Positions 1-9,603 of a stretch of DNA of 64,000 nt are shown one piece after another. The notes under the pieces are model-generated. The model ran no database searches. It was not told where the DNA came from and was given only the letters and a program-made list of their open reading frames with translations. Location of the stretch: contig JAWKKG010000003.1 of assembly GCA_041393395.1 (NCBI GenBank), forward strand, positions 806,001 through 870,000, written 5' to 3'. A program made the position numbers and the translations under genes. Position 1 is the stretch's first letter. Each line of letters begins with the position of its first letter. The DNA is from JAGQIB01 sp041393395. GTDB lineage: Bacteria > ARS69.

Positions 1-398
1 ACGCACGCGTGCAGGCTCCACTCCGGGGAGGCCTGGATCGCCGCGGGCACGGTCTCCCGGTCCACGGCCAGGAAGCCGAGACGCTCGAAGAACGCGGCGG
101 CGTCCAGGGTGACCAGGTAGGCGACCGGCAAACCGCGCCGATCGAGCTCGTCCAGGACGCGGGTCACGGTTCGCCGGCCCGCTCCGCGGCCCCTCGCGCC
201 CTCTCGCACCGCCACCGAGCGAACGAGCGCCACTCCCGCGTGCCGCTCGAAACCGGCACACGCGACGATCTCTCCGTCTTCGATTCCGACGAACAGGGTC
301 ACCGCCGGATCCTCCGGCTTCGGGCACGGTAGCCCCGCCGCGCGCAGCAGGGTCATCGCGACGGCGTGATCGGATGCGAGGGCGGGGCGAATCTCCAA
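1..398 (-). CDS. GNAT N-acetyltransferase, ArsN2-like (3' end outside window)
   Basis: This is a GNAT-fold acetyl-CoA-dependent N-acetyltransferase, cut by the window edge so its C-terminus is missing. The acetyl-CoA loop reads as VREGARGRGAGRR. It is followed by the segment AAAFFERLGF and a stretch with VPAAIQASPEWS, which is the pattern of the ArsN2 (arsenic-resistance-associated) GNAT group. I chose the TTG start at 398 because a GGAGAG ribosome site sits six bases upstream and the protein then opens as LEIRPA, typical for GNATs; no ATG fits better. It is divergent from the Eis-like acetyltransferase. No ars gene is visible, so the arsenic role is only a family hint. The family call is firm and the substrate is unknown. 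Confidence 0.75.
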   Translation of the reverse strand, partial: MEIRPALASDHAVAMTLLRAAGLPCPKPEDPAVTLFVGIEDGEIVACAGFERHAGVALVRSVAVREGARGRGAGRRTVTRVLDELDRRGLPVAYLVTLDAAAFFERLGFLAVDRETVPAAIQASPEWSLHAC

Positions 399-461
399 CC
401 GGGACTCTCCGGATGCAGTCCGAGCGGCGGACCGGGCGCGACGTCGATCGCGCGCTCCGAG

Positions 462-490
462 GCGACACCGAGACGCTCGACCCCTATCAT
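462..490 (+). promoter_or_regulatory. Possible promoter of the Eis-like gene
   Basis: A -35-like GCGACA at 462-467 and a -10-like TATCAT at 485-490 are separated by 17 bases. They lie 34 bases upstream of the GTG start at 525, in the gap between the two divergent acetyltransferases. The match is moderate. Confidence 0.4.
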
Positions 491-524
491 GCCCGGGCCA
501 CGACGGAAAGCGGGGGAGAGGACC

Positions 525-1733
525 GTGAACTCAGAAGACTGCACCATCCGGATCGACGACGAGACCGAGTACGGGCCGGTGCGCCAGCCGTCCGACCTCG
601 AGGATCACGCGCGCACCCTTCAGTGGAGCTTCCGCTATCCGATCGAGGACTCCCGCCTGATTCTCGAACGGATGGGACAGGAGAAGATCCGTTTGCTCCG
701 CCTTCGCGACCGAGTCGTCGGTGGTTTGTCCCTGTACTCCGTAGGGCAGTGGTTCGGTGGTCGACGTGTCCCGATGGCGGGGGTGGGCGTCGTGGGGATC
801 GCGCCCGAGGCGCGGGGCCACGGGGTGGCGACGCGAATGATGGACGCCTGCGTCCTCGACGCGCGCGCGAGCGGCCATCCGATCTCCGTGCTCTACCCGG
901 CGAAGCAATCGCTCTACCGGCGCAGCGGCTGGGAGCTCGGAGGTTCGCTGTGGAACCACGCCGTGCCGATCGCCGCGCTGCCCGGGGGCGATCGGGACCT
1001 CGAGGTCCGGGAGTGCCGGCCGGAGGACGAATCCGCGGTGCGGGCGCTGCACGCGACGATCGCGCGCCACCGACCCGGCGAGGTGGATCGCGACGACTGG
1101 TTCTGGGAGCGGGTGATGCGGAATCCACGTTTCCATGTCCGGGGCTTCGTGGTCGAGGCGAGCGATGGGGTCGAGGGCTACGTCTTCCTGCACGAAACGG
1201 AGACGGAGGAGGTGTTCGGCTACGACCTCGCCTGCACGGATCTCGTGGCGGTGAACGCGCGAGCGGCCCGCCGCCTGTTCCGTTTCGTGGCGGACCACGG
1301 ATCCCTCGGTCGACAGCTGCGCTGGAACGGAAGCCCGTGGGATCCGATGCTCGGCCTCGTGGGCGAACAGCGGTGGAAGACCACGCAGCAGTTCCAGTGG
1401 ATGCTCCGGATCGTCGATGTCGCCGGCGCGCTCGAGGCCCGGGGCTATCCGCCCGACGTGGACGTCGAGGTGCAGCTCGACATCGAGGACGAACTCGTGG
1501 GCGAGAATCGCGGGCGCTTCACGCTCGGAGTGCGCGATGGTCGCGGAGTCGTGAGCGTCGGCGGCGCCGGACGCGCGGTTCTCCATGTGCGCGCGCTCGC
1601 CTCGCTGTACACGGGCTGGCTCCGGCCGCGCGACGCGGTCGCGTACGGTTGGCTCCGAGCGGACGACACGACGGTCGATGCGCTCGAGCGCGTGTTCGCC
1701 GGCCCGACCGCGTGGATGTCGGACATGTTCTGA
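525..1733 (+). CDS. Eis-family N-acetyltransferase
   Basis: This is a 402-residue enzyme with the layout of mycobacterial Eis: a first GNAT domain (about 10-140), a second GNAT-like domain (about 155-285) and a C-terminal SCP2-like domain. Eis enzymes acetylate aminoglycosides or protein lysines. The acetyl-CoA loop is visible as PEARGHGVATRM, around residues 94-105. Tyr131 in SLYRRSGW sits where Eis has its general-acid tyrosine. The protein ends in Phe, as Eis does, and the family uses the free C-terminal carboxylate in catalysis; the total length also equals that of M. tuberculosis Eis. I chose the GTG at 525 because GGGGGAGAGG lies just upstream, although the frame is open back to 366. 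The real substrate cannot be read from sequence. Confidence 0.85.
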   Translation: MNSEDCTIRIDDETEYGPVRQPSDLEDHARTLQWSFRYPIEDSRLILERMGQEKIRLLRLRDRVVGGLSLYSVGQWFGGRRVPMAGVGVVGIAPEARGHGVATRMMDACVLDARASGHPISVLYPAKQSLYRRSGWELGGSLWNHAVPIAALPGGDRDLEVRECRPEDESAVRALHATIARHRPGEVDRDDWFWERVMRNPRFHVRGFVVEASDGVEGYVFLHETETEEVFGYDLACTDLVAVNARAARRLFRFVADHGSLGRQLRWNGSPWDPMLGLVGEQRWKTTQQFQWMLRIVDVAGALEARGYPPDVDVEVQLDIEDELVGENRGRFTLGVRDGRGVVSVGGAGRAVLHVRALASLYTGWLRPRDAVAYGWLRADDTTVDALERVFAGPTAWMSDMF

Positions 1734-1743
1734 GGGGTCGCTC

Positions 1744-3183
1744 CTAGCGATCGCCGCCCGGAGAGTAGTAGAACGACAGCCCGCGAACGTTCTCGTCGAT
1801 CGCGATGCGGTGATGCATCGGCGGGAACGCGCGCTGTCGGCAGTCCATGCGCTCGCACATGCGGCAGCTCACGCCGACCGGGATGGCCGCCTTCGCCGCG
1901 AGGTCGGTCCCGTCGGCGTACACGATCTCGTTCGCCCGCCTCGCTTCACAGCCGAGCTCGATCGCGAATCGGCTCTGCCGCACGTGGTGCCCGCCGCCCG
2001 CCTTCCGCACCGTGCGGGCAAGCGAGAACCAGCGGGATCCGTCCGGCATCTCCGAAAGCTGCGTGCGGATGAAGCCCGGCGTGAGGAACGCCGCGTGGAC
2101 GCTCCACAGCGGGCACGCCCCGCTGTAGCGGGCGAACGGGAAGCCGGAGGCGGAGAAGCGTTTGGAGATGTTGCCGGCGATGTCGACTCGCACGAGGTGG
2201 AACGGCACTCCTTCGGATCCCGGCCGTTGCAGCGTGGTGAGGCGATGGCAGACCTGCTCGAAGCTCGTGCGGAAGCGATGTTCGAGCAGCTCGACGTCGT
2301 ACCGCAGGCTCTGGGCCGCGGTCCGGAACGGCTCGTACGGCATCAGGATCGCGGCGGCCAGGTAGTTCGCGAGCGCGATGACCCCCAGCCGCTCCGACTC
2401 CTCGCTCTCGAGCGCCTGCTCCCGGATGATCTCGTCCATCGTCTCGTGGGCGGAGAGCAGCGCGATCTGGTGCGCGATCTGGAAGGACAGGCTGGACGGG
2501 GGCAGGGCCTCGGACAGCAGGAGCCGTCGACGCGCCGGCTCGTAGCGACGGACCGCGCCGCCCAGGGAGTCCGCGGCGACCACGCTCACGGAAACGCGAT
2601 GCTCGCTCTCGAGATGGCGGGCGAGGCGGGAATAGGGGTCGCCCTTGGCGGCGTCGAGCTGCGCGCGGTTGCGAACCCGTTCGGCGGCGTCTTCCAGCTC
2701 GGGGAAGTGATTGCCCTGGCGCTGGATCGCGTCCGAGACCTCCTCGGCCGGCGAGTGCGGACTGTCGTCGTGGAGCATCTCTTCGGCCGAGAAGCGGGAG
2801 GCGAGCTCCTGCATCGTGTCGCGGCTGCGGCGCAGCTCCCGGTAGAGTTCGACCACCCCGCGGGCCACCGCGGGCGCACCGGCGAGGACCTCGCGGAGAT
2901 CCGCGTCCTTCACGTCGTGGCCGACGAAGAGCGGGTCCGAGAACACTTCTCGGAGGTCCGCGACCAGGCGGGCCTCGTCGTCTTCCGCGAAGGACTTCAG
3001 GTCGAGGCCGAAGACGTCGGCGAGGCGCAGCAGAAGTGGGACGGTGAGTGCGCGCTGATTTTTCTCGATCAGGTTCAAGTAGCTCGGCGAGATCTCGAGC
3101 CTCTTCGCCAGCTCGACCTGCGCGAGCCCGGCCTGCTTTCTCAATCGTCGGATCTTGTTGCCGAGAAACGCCTGCTTCGACAC
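1744..3183 (-). CDS. RamB/ScfR-type XRE-family transcriptional regulator
   Basis: This 479-residue regulator carries an XRE helix-turn-helix at about residues 8-65 (GNKIRRLRKQAGLAQVELAK, then ISPSYLNLIE). A central region of the IrrE/DUF955 kind follows, then a C-terminal DUF2083 region with a cysteine motif SCRMCERMDCRQRAFPP. That architecture is the short-chain-acyl-CoA-responsive family including RamB of corynebacteria and mycobacteria, which controls acetate metabolism and the glyoxylate shunt. Here it is divergent from aceB-aceA, which supports the same role. The GTG start at 3183 gives an N-terminus directly before the helix-turn-helix, with GAGGG eight bases upstream; the longer open frame to 3255 adds unlikely sequence. 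The ligand may be an acyl-CoA, by family inference. Confidence 0.85.
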   Translation of the reverse strand: MSKQAFLGNKIRRLRKQAGLAQVELAKRLEISPSYLNLIEKNQRALTVPLLLRLADVFGLDLKSFAEDDEARLVADLREVFSDPLFVGHDVKDADLREVLAGAPAVARGVVELYRELRRSRDTMQELASRFSAEEMLHDDSPHSPAEEVSDAIQRQGNHFPELEDAAERVRNRAQLDAAKGDPYSRLARHLESEHRVSVSVVAADSLGGAVRRYEPARRRLLLSEALPPSSLSFQIAHQIALLSAHETMDEIIREQALESEESERLGVIALANYLAAAILMPYEPFRTAAQSLRYDVELLEHRFRTSFEQVCHRLTTLQRPGSEGVPFHLVRVDIAGNISKRFSASGFPFARYSGACPLWSVHAAFLTPGFIRTQLSEMPDGSRWFSLARTVRKAGGGHHVRQSRFAIELGCEARRANEIVYADGTDLAAKAAIPVGVSCRMCERMDCRQRAFPPMHHRIAIDENVRGLSFYYSPGGDR

Positions 3184-3253
3184 GTCGCGGACCCTCGGAA
3201 ATTCACAGCGTTTACAGATGCGCCTTGCGTGAAGTGTCGACGTTGACCGGCTC

Positions 3254-3271
3254 ACACATTAGCGATTGTGT
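3254..3271. promoter_or_regulatory. Inverted repeat between the RamB-like gene and aceB (operator candidate)
   Basis: A perfect pair of 5-base arms, ACACA and TGTGT, is separated by the 8-base spacer TTAGCGAT. It lies in the 186-bp divergent region, 71 bases upstream of the regulator's start codon and 99 bases before aceB. It is well placed to be an operator for the RamB-like protein, but no binding motif of that family can be confirmed by eye. Confidence 0.35.
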
Positions 3272-3369
3272 CTCTGGAGCCGGATTTCCTAGGCTCGTCT
3301 TCAGGCGAAAACGATTCACACAGCCGCCGTCAGGGCTTGCCAACCTTGCTCAACCGACGAGAAATCACC

Positions 3370-4986
3370 ATGACGAACACGGCTCTTCCCGCTTCCGAGA
3401 ACCCCTTCGAGATCCCGAACGGCATCGAGATCCTCGGGCCGGTCGACGTCTCGATCGCCTCGATCCTCACGCCCGAGGCGCTTGCGTTCGTGGCCGCTCT
3501 CGAGCGGCGCTTCCGCGCGACGCGACGGGACCTCCTCGAGTGCCGGCGATCGATCCAGCACTCGATCGACGAGGGCGCCCTGCCGGACTTCCTGCCGGAG
3601 ACCCGCGTCGTGCGGGAGGCGGACTGGCGCGTGGCTCCCGTCCCCGCGGATCTGCTCGATCGTCGCGTGGAGATCACCGGCCCCGTCGACCGCAAGATGA
3701 TCATCAACGCGCTGAACTCCGGCGCCGACGTCTTCATGGCCGACTTCGAGGACTCGCTCTCGCCGACGTGGTCGAACGTCGTGGGGGGGCAGATCCATCT
3801 TCGCGACGCGATTCGTCGTGAGATCGATTGGGAGAACGCGGACGGCCGCGTGTACCGTCTCAACGACGATCCGGCCACGCTCGTGGTGCGCCCGCGCGGT
3901 TGGCATCTGGACGAGAAGCACGTCCTCGTGGACGGCGAGCCGATGTCGGGATCGCTCTTCGACTTCGGGCTGTACTTCTTCCATAACGCACACGAGCTCC
4001 TCGAGCGCGGCACCGGACCGTACTTCTATCTGGCGAAGCTCGAGAATCACCGCGAGGCGCGCCTCTGGAACGAGGTGTTCGATTACGCGCAGTCCGAGCT
4101 CGGCATCCCGCGCGGTACGATCAAGGCGACGGTCCTGATCGAGACGATCCTGGCGGCGTTCGAGATGGATGAGATCCTCTGGGAACTGCGCGAGCACGCC
4201 GCCGGGCTCAACTGCGGTCGCTGGGACTACATCTTCTCGTTCATCAAGAAGTTCCGGAATCGTCCCTCGTTCGTGCTGCCCGACCGGGCGAGCGTCGGCA
4301 TGACCCGGCACTTCCTCCGTTCGTACTCCGAGCTGCTCGTGCAGACCTGCCACCGTCGCGGCGCGCACGCGATGGGCGGCATGGCGGCGCAGATCCCGAT
4401 CAAGCGGGATCCGGAACTCAACGAGCGCGCCATCGCGAAGGTCCGGGAGGACAAGCGACGCGAGGCGCACGCCGGCCACGACGGGACCTGGGTTGCCCAC
4501 CCCGGTCTGGTCGCCATCGCCCGTGAGGAGTTCGAGATCCTCGAGGGACCGAACCAGCTCGACAACGCGCGCGACGACGTCTGGGTCACCGCCCGCGACC
4601 TGCTCGAGGTGCCGGAAGGCCAGGCGACCGAGGCCGGACTGCGCCAGAACGTGAACGTCGGCATCCGCTACCTCGAGGCCTGGCTGGAAGGTCAGGGCTG
4701 CGTGCCGCTCTACGACCTCATGGAAGACGCGGCCACGGCGGAGATCTCGCGCGCGCAGGTCTGGCAGCAGATCCGCCACGGCATCCGGCTCGTGGACGGT
4801 CGCCTCGTCGACGTGCCGCTCGTCCGCCGGATCATCAACGAGGAGCTCATGGCGATCCGCGACGTCGTGGGCGACTCGACGTACTGGAGCGGTCGGTATC
4901 GCCTCGCCGCGGATCTGTTCCAGCACCTCGTCACCTCCGATCAGCTCGAAGACTTCCTCACGCTCGTCGCTTACGAACACCTCTAG
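3370..4986 (+). CDS. aceB: Malate synthase
   Basis: Malate synthase joins glyoxylate and acetyl-CoA to give malate in the glyoxylate shunt. The 538-residue length matches the malate synthase A group. Recognisable blocks are VFMADFEDSLSPTW (acidic metal-binding region), RPRGWHLDEKH, GLNCGRWDYIFSFIKK and AHAMGGMAAQIP, in the family's order. I chose the ATG at 3370, giving MTNTALPASENPF, rather than the upstream GTG of the open frame at 3268, because that extension would read through the promoter region. It is followed 24 bases later by isocitrate lyase and is probably co-transcribed with it. The divergent RamB-like regulator likely controls the pair. Confidence 0.95.
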   Translation: MTNTALPASENPFEIPNGIEILGPVDVSIASILTPEALAFVAALERRFRATRRDLLECRRSIQHSIDEGALPDFLPETRVVREADWRVAPVPADLLDRRVEITGPVDRKMIINALNSGADVFMADFEDSLSPTWSNVVGGQIHLRDAIRREIDWENADGRVYRLNDDPATLVVRPRGWHLDEKHVLVDGEPMSGSLFDFGLYFFHNAHELLERGTGPYFYLAKLENHREARLWNEVFDYAQSELGIPRGTIKATVLIETILAAFEMDEILWELREHAAGLNCGRWDYIFSFIKKFRNRPSFVLPDRASVGMTRHFLRSYSELLVQTCHRRGAHAMGGMAAQIPIKRDPELNERAIAKVREDKRREAHAGHDGTWVAHPGLVAIAREEFEILEGPNQLDNARDDVWVTARDLLEVPEGQATEAGLRQNVNVGIRYLEAWLEGQGCVPLYDLMEDAATAEISRAQVWQQIRHGIRLVDGRLVDVPLVRRIINEELMAIRDVVGDSTYWSGRYRLAADLFQHLVTSDQLEDFLTLVAYEHL

Positions 4987-5010
4987 CCCGACATCCCAGG
5001 AGATCCCGCG

Positions 5011-6333
<1,323 letters not shown>

Positions 6334-6356
6334 ACCCCGAGGCGATGTTCTCGCGG

Positions 6357-6383
6357 CGGCCCGGAGGCGTGTCCTCCGGGCCG
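6357..6383 (+). terminator. Hairpin terminator after aceA
   Basis: An 11-base perfect stem (CGGCCCGGAGG with its complement) and a CGTGT loop begin 23 bases after the aceA stop. It is followed by GTCTTGCGTT, so the U-tract is poor. It may act as an intrinsic terminator or a 3' stabilising hairpin. Confidence 0.65.
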
Positions 6384-6420
6384 TCTTGCGTTCGGGGCGT
6401 ATCCCGTTTCCGATGGGACC

Positions 6421-6430
6421 GCTAGAATCC
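6421..6430 (+). promoter_or_regulatory. GCTAGAATCC extended -10-like element
   Basis: GCTAGAATCC carries TAGAAT (five of six to TATAAT) ending only seven bases before the ATG at 6436. With normal spacing the transcript would begin at or next to the start codon. No Shine-Dalgarno site is present, so a leaderless mRNA is plausible. The same decamer recurs at 62763. Confidence 0.5.
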
Positions 6431-6435
6431 TCCGG

Positions 6436-7848
6436 ATGCGGACCTCTCTCCATTCACTCACCGCGATCGTTCTCGCGGCGTCGCTCGCGACCGTCGCCCG
6501 CGCGTCGACGTTGCCGGAGCTCGCGATCGCACTGACGGGTGCGACCGACGTGCTCGTGGTCGGGACGGAGCCGCCGGTGCCGGCGCTCGAGAGCCCGGCG
6601 ATCCGCCGGGCATTGTGGACCACCGCCACGGACCCGCGCGCCGCGCTGGCCCGGGAGGACCCGGCGGAGCTGGTGATCGTGCTCTGCCCCCGGCCCGGGG
6701 GCGCCGGTGGCGTGGTCGAACCGCACGGCGACGGGTCGATCTACACGAAAGAGGCGTTCGCCGAGTTCTGGGCGCGCGTGCGACCGGGCGGGACGCTCGC
6801 CTGGATCGCGGCCGACGAGGTCATCTTCCTGCGGGGCCTGGTGGCGCAGTGGGAGGCACGACGCGCGGAATCGGGCGGCGAGCGGGCGACTCCCGCGGCC
6901 GACGGTTTCGGCTGGCGTCTCGTGCAGGACGCGGCGCCGGAGAGTCCGTACCGACTGCTCAGCCTGTTGCGGCGCACTCCGAGCGCGGCGGACCTCGCGG
7001 CCGCCGCGGCCCGCGCCCGGTCGATGCCGCTGCGGGAGCTGTTCGGCCCGGGGGCCGACGTTCGTAGTCGCTTCGTACCGCTCGCGGATCCGGAAGGGCC
7101 GGCGTCGGCCCGCGCGCTCCTGTTCCGGCAGTTTTCGGCCGCGGAGGGCCGCCCGGTCGTGGTGGACGCCGCGTGCGACGACGGGCCGCTCGTGTTCGAG
7201 ACGCTGGCCGATCGATCGGCCTGGGAGAACGGCACGCTCGCGCTCGGCTCCCTCGGGTTGCTCGCGATCTGGTTGCTGCCGCTCGCGGCGCGACGCCGGG
7301 TGGATACGGCGTCCCCCGACGTCGTGCCGGTCGCGATCCGCCTCGCAGAACCGGGAATCGCGCTCGCACTCGCGACGGTCGGCGGTGTCCTCGCGTTGCG
7401 CTGGGCGACGTTCCGCCCCGGAGCGTTCCTCGCGGTCGGCGGAGTTCCCGCCGCGGCGGTCGTCGGTTTCGTACTCGCCGCGCGGGCAGTTTCCGACGCT
7501 CGGCTCGCGTTCGTCGGAGGGATCGGCGCGGTGGTCGCGGTCTCGCTCGCCGCGTTCAGCGCCCCGGACCACGCCACGCTCCGGCTCGCCTTCGCGACGG
7601 CGCAAGGCCTCGCATTCGGACTCGCGGCCGGTGCGATCGCCTCGGGCGCGCGCCGGGACGCTCCCGGTGATCATCGCCGCTGGATGTCACTCGGCATGCT
7701 CGGCGCGCTCTTCGTCGCGCCGGCGATCGCCGTCCGTCTCGTGCACGAGACCGGAATGCGGGGAGCGGCGTGGATCCTGGCTGCGGCCTGGCTGATCGTG
7801 ACGCTGCTGCGCGTCGGCCTCGCCGCTCAGAGCAGGAAGCGCATGTAG
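6436..7848 (+). CDS. Membrane protein with degenerate spermidine-synthase-like domain
   Basis: This 470-residue protein begins with a signal peptide or anchor (LTAIVLAASLATVARAS). A soluble region follows, with DPAELVIVLCPRPGGAGG, a SIYTKEAFAEFWARVRPGG-type segment and VDAACDDGPLVFETL. These resemble the polyamine aminopropyltransferase-like (SpeE-like) fold of large membrane proteins, where a DDRPFFF-like motif closes the domain. The S-adenosyl ligand motifs are not clear, so the domain looks degenerate. From about residue 250 there are seven or eight hydrophobic helices. Its 3' end overlaps the convergent CPBP-like gene by 22 bases. The function is unknown, and the homology is inferred from local motifs only. 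Confidence 0.55.
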   Translation: MRTSLHSLTAIVLAASLATVARASTLPELAIALTGATDVLVVGTEPPVPALESPAIRRALWTTATDPRAALAREDPAELVIVLCPRPGGAGGVVEPHGDGSIYTKEAFAEFWARVRPGGTLAWIAADEVIFLRGLVAQWEARRAESGGERATPAADGFGWRLVQDAAPESPYRLLSLLRRTPSAADLAAAAARARSMPLRELFGPGADVRSRFVPLADPEGPASARALLFRQFSAAEGRPVVVDAACDDGPLVFETLADRSAWENGTLALGSLGLLAIWLLPLAARRRVDTASPDVVPVAIRLAEPGIALALATVGGVLALRWATFRPGAFLAVGGVPAAAVVGFVLAARAVSDARLAFVGGIGAVVAVSLAAFSAPDHATLRLAFATAQGLAFGLAAGAIASGARRDAPGDHRRWMSLGMLGALFVAPAIAVRLVHETGMRGAAWILAAAWLIVTLLRVGLAAQSRKRM

Positions 7849-8513
7849 GACACCATCACCACGTTCAACGCCATGTGCGCGAACGCGAGCCCGAGCACGT
7901 TCCGCGTGCGGAGCGCGATCGAGTCCCCGAGGATCCCGAGCAGCAGGAACAACGCGTTCGCGGCGACCTTGCCGAGCGCGCTCTCCAGGACCTGGATCTC
8001 GTGCGTGTGTCCGAGCATCCAGAACACGTTCTGCATCACGATCGCGAACGGGAGTCCCGCGTGCCGCGAGAGCGAGAGCAGGATGAAGCCGCGCGTGGCG
8101 ATGTCCGTGCCGGCGGCGATCAGGCACATCGTGGCGCCGAGGAGAAGGGTCCGGTCCCAGGGAAGGTGGCGCACCGGATGATCCTGGATCAACGGGTCGT
8201 GGCGTCCGTACACGAATGCGGCGAGGGCGATCGAGTACAGTGCGCAGCCGAGCGCGAAGCTGCGTCCGAGATTCCGGGTCGAGATTCCGAGATCGGCCGG
8301 CGACAGCCCGAGTCGGGAGTTCGCCCAGAGGTAGGGCACCACGATCGTCATCAGGAACTGCCAGAGTCCGGTGACCGCGGTGCGGTCCACGGGATGGGGC
8401 GGCAGCGGCAGCGCGAGTCCCGTGATCGGCAGCCACGTCAGGTAGATCGCGGTCGCGAAGATTCCCAGGATGCCGAGGGTCGCGTTCCGGTCGCGGCGGT
8501 CGAGGAAGGCCAT
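7827..8513 (-). CDS. CPBP-family-like intramembrane protein lacking catalytic glutamates
   Basis: This is a 228-residue, strongly hydrophobic protein with about six to eight membrane helices. The C-terminal half resembles CPBP (CAAX-processing/bacteriocin-immunity) intramembrane proteases: a TDIATRGFIL segment stands where EExxxR is expected, and LAFAHMALNVVM gives the downstream HxxxN motif. The paired glutamates of motif 1 are replaced by Thr-Asp, so protease activity is doubtful. The start ATG lies nine bases after the stop of the epimerase gene upstream, without a ribosome site, and a GCTAGACT element overlaps that stop. It may be a non-catalytic CPBP relative. Confidence 0.6.
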   Translation of the reverse strand: MAFLDRRDRNATLGILGIFATAIYLTWLPITGLALPLPPHPVDRTAVTGLWQFLMTIVVPYLWANSRLGLSPADLGISTRNLGRSFALGCALYSIALAAFVYGRHDPLIQDHPVRHLPWDRTLLLGATMCLIAAGTDIATRGFILLSLSRHAGLPFAIVMQNVFWMLGHTHEIQVLESALGKVAANALFLLLGILGDSIALRTRNVLGLAFAHMALNVVMVSYMRFLL

Positions 8514-8517
8514 CGTT

Positions 8518-8527
8518 CGAGTCTAGC
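8518..8527 (-). promoter_or_regulatory. GCTAGACTCG -10-like element next to the CPBP-like start
   Basis: Read on the minus strand, GCTAGACTCG contains TAGACT ending six bases before the ATG at 8513. It overlaps the TAG stop of the upstream epimerase gene. There is no Shine-Dalgarno site, so this may give a leaderless transcript. The overlap with a stop codon weakens the case. Confidence 0.35.
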
Positions 8528-9440
8528 GCCGATCGTCGGGATCGCCGACCCGCCCGGACGCCAGAATCCGCGCGAGGGCCGGACGCAGGGCCGGGTCGCG
8601 GAACGGGAATCCCACGGCCTCGAGGGCCGCGGGCCGGACTCGTTGGCTCGCGAGAAGCCCCTCCTCCGCGAGGCCGTCGAGGGCGAGACGTAGCACCCAG
8701 GCGGGAGCCACGAAGAAGGCCGGCCGGTGGAGGACCCCGGCGAGTGTGCGCGTGAATTCGGCATTCGTCGCCGATCCGGGAGCCACGACGTTGACGGGCC
8801 CGGTCAGTGTGGCGTCGTCGAGCGCGCGGAGGATGACTTCGACGACGTCGTCGAGCGAGACCCAGGGGAAGAACTGTTCGCCGGAGCCGAGCCGAGCGCC
8901 GAGTCCGAGCCGGAAGGCAGGCAGCATCCGGGCGAGCGCGCCGCCGTCCCGCGCGAGGATCACGCCGAAGCGGAGCGGAACCACGCGCGCGCCCGCCTCC
9001 CGCGCCGGCTCCGCGGCGGCTTCCCAGTCCCGGGTGAGGCGCGCCAGGAATCCCTCGCCGGGAGCCGACTGCTCGGAGAGCACCTCGGCGCCACGATCTC
9101 CGTAGTAGCCGACCGCCGACGCCATCACGAGCGTGGCGGGACCACCCGGCACCAGGCTCTCGGCGAGCTTGCGGGTCGCGTCCACCCGGCTCTCGACGAG
9201 GACTTGCCGGCGCGCGCGCGTCCAGGGCCGGTCCGCGATCCCGGCCCCTGCGAGGTGCACCACGGCGTCGCAGCCGGCGAGGTCTCCCGGGACGGCACCG
9301 GCCGCCGGATTCCAGGCGATCTCGTCCGCCGCGCGCGCCTCGCGCCGCACGAGCCGCCGCACGACGTCGCCACGCGCCGTCGCGGCGCGTACCACGGCGG
9401 ATCCCACCAGGCCGTTCGCGCCGCTGATCGCGATCTGCAC
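8523..9440 (-). CDS. TIGR01777-family NAD(P)-dependent epimerase-like protein
   Basis: This 305-residue protein is a short-chain-dehydrogenase/epimerase-fold member of the TIGR01777 (YfcH/SulA-type) group. It begins with the nucleotide-binding motif SGANGLVGSAVV and carries VVHLAGAGIADRPW, the signature SAVGYYGDRGAEV, and WVSLDDVVEVI later in the chain. The GTG start at 9440 places the Rossmann motif at the very N-terminus and has GGAG seven bases upstream; the longer frame to 9692 has no such support. It precedes the CPBP-like gene by nine bases. The physiological substrate of this family is not established. Confidence 0.85.
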   Translation of the reverse strand: MQIAISGANGLVGSAVVRAATARGDVVRRLVRREARAADEIAWNPAAGAVPGDLAGCDAVVHLAGAGIADRPWTRARRQVLVESRVDATRKLAESLVPGGPATLVMASAVGYYGDRGAEVLSEQSAPGEGFLARLTRDWEAAAEPAREAGARVVPLRFGVILARDGGALARMLPAFRLGLGARLGSGEQFFPWVSLDDVVEVILRALDDATLTGPVNVVAPGSATNAEFTRTLAGVLHRPAFFVAPAWVLRLALDGLAEEGLLASQRVRPAALEAVGFPFRDPALRPALARILASGRVGDPDDRR

Positions 9441-9603
9441 CGGTCGTCTCCGAGGAAGGGTGGGGAAAGGACTTCGCGGAACCCCGGTTCGCGGGTTACG
9501 GTCGAGAGGGTAGCGGTTCGCGTGGAATCCGCCTACCGAAGCCCTGTGTGCGGCGCGAGCGCCGCCGCGACGAGATCCACCGCTCGAACCCGTCCGAGGT
9601 CCC

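Noticed and set aside
366..524. Upstream extension of the Eis-like gene to an earlier GTG
   Set aside because: It would overlap the divergent acetyltransferase start, and adds sequence absent from the 402-residue family length. The GTG at 525 has the ribosome site.
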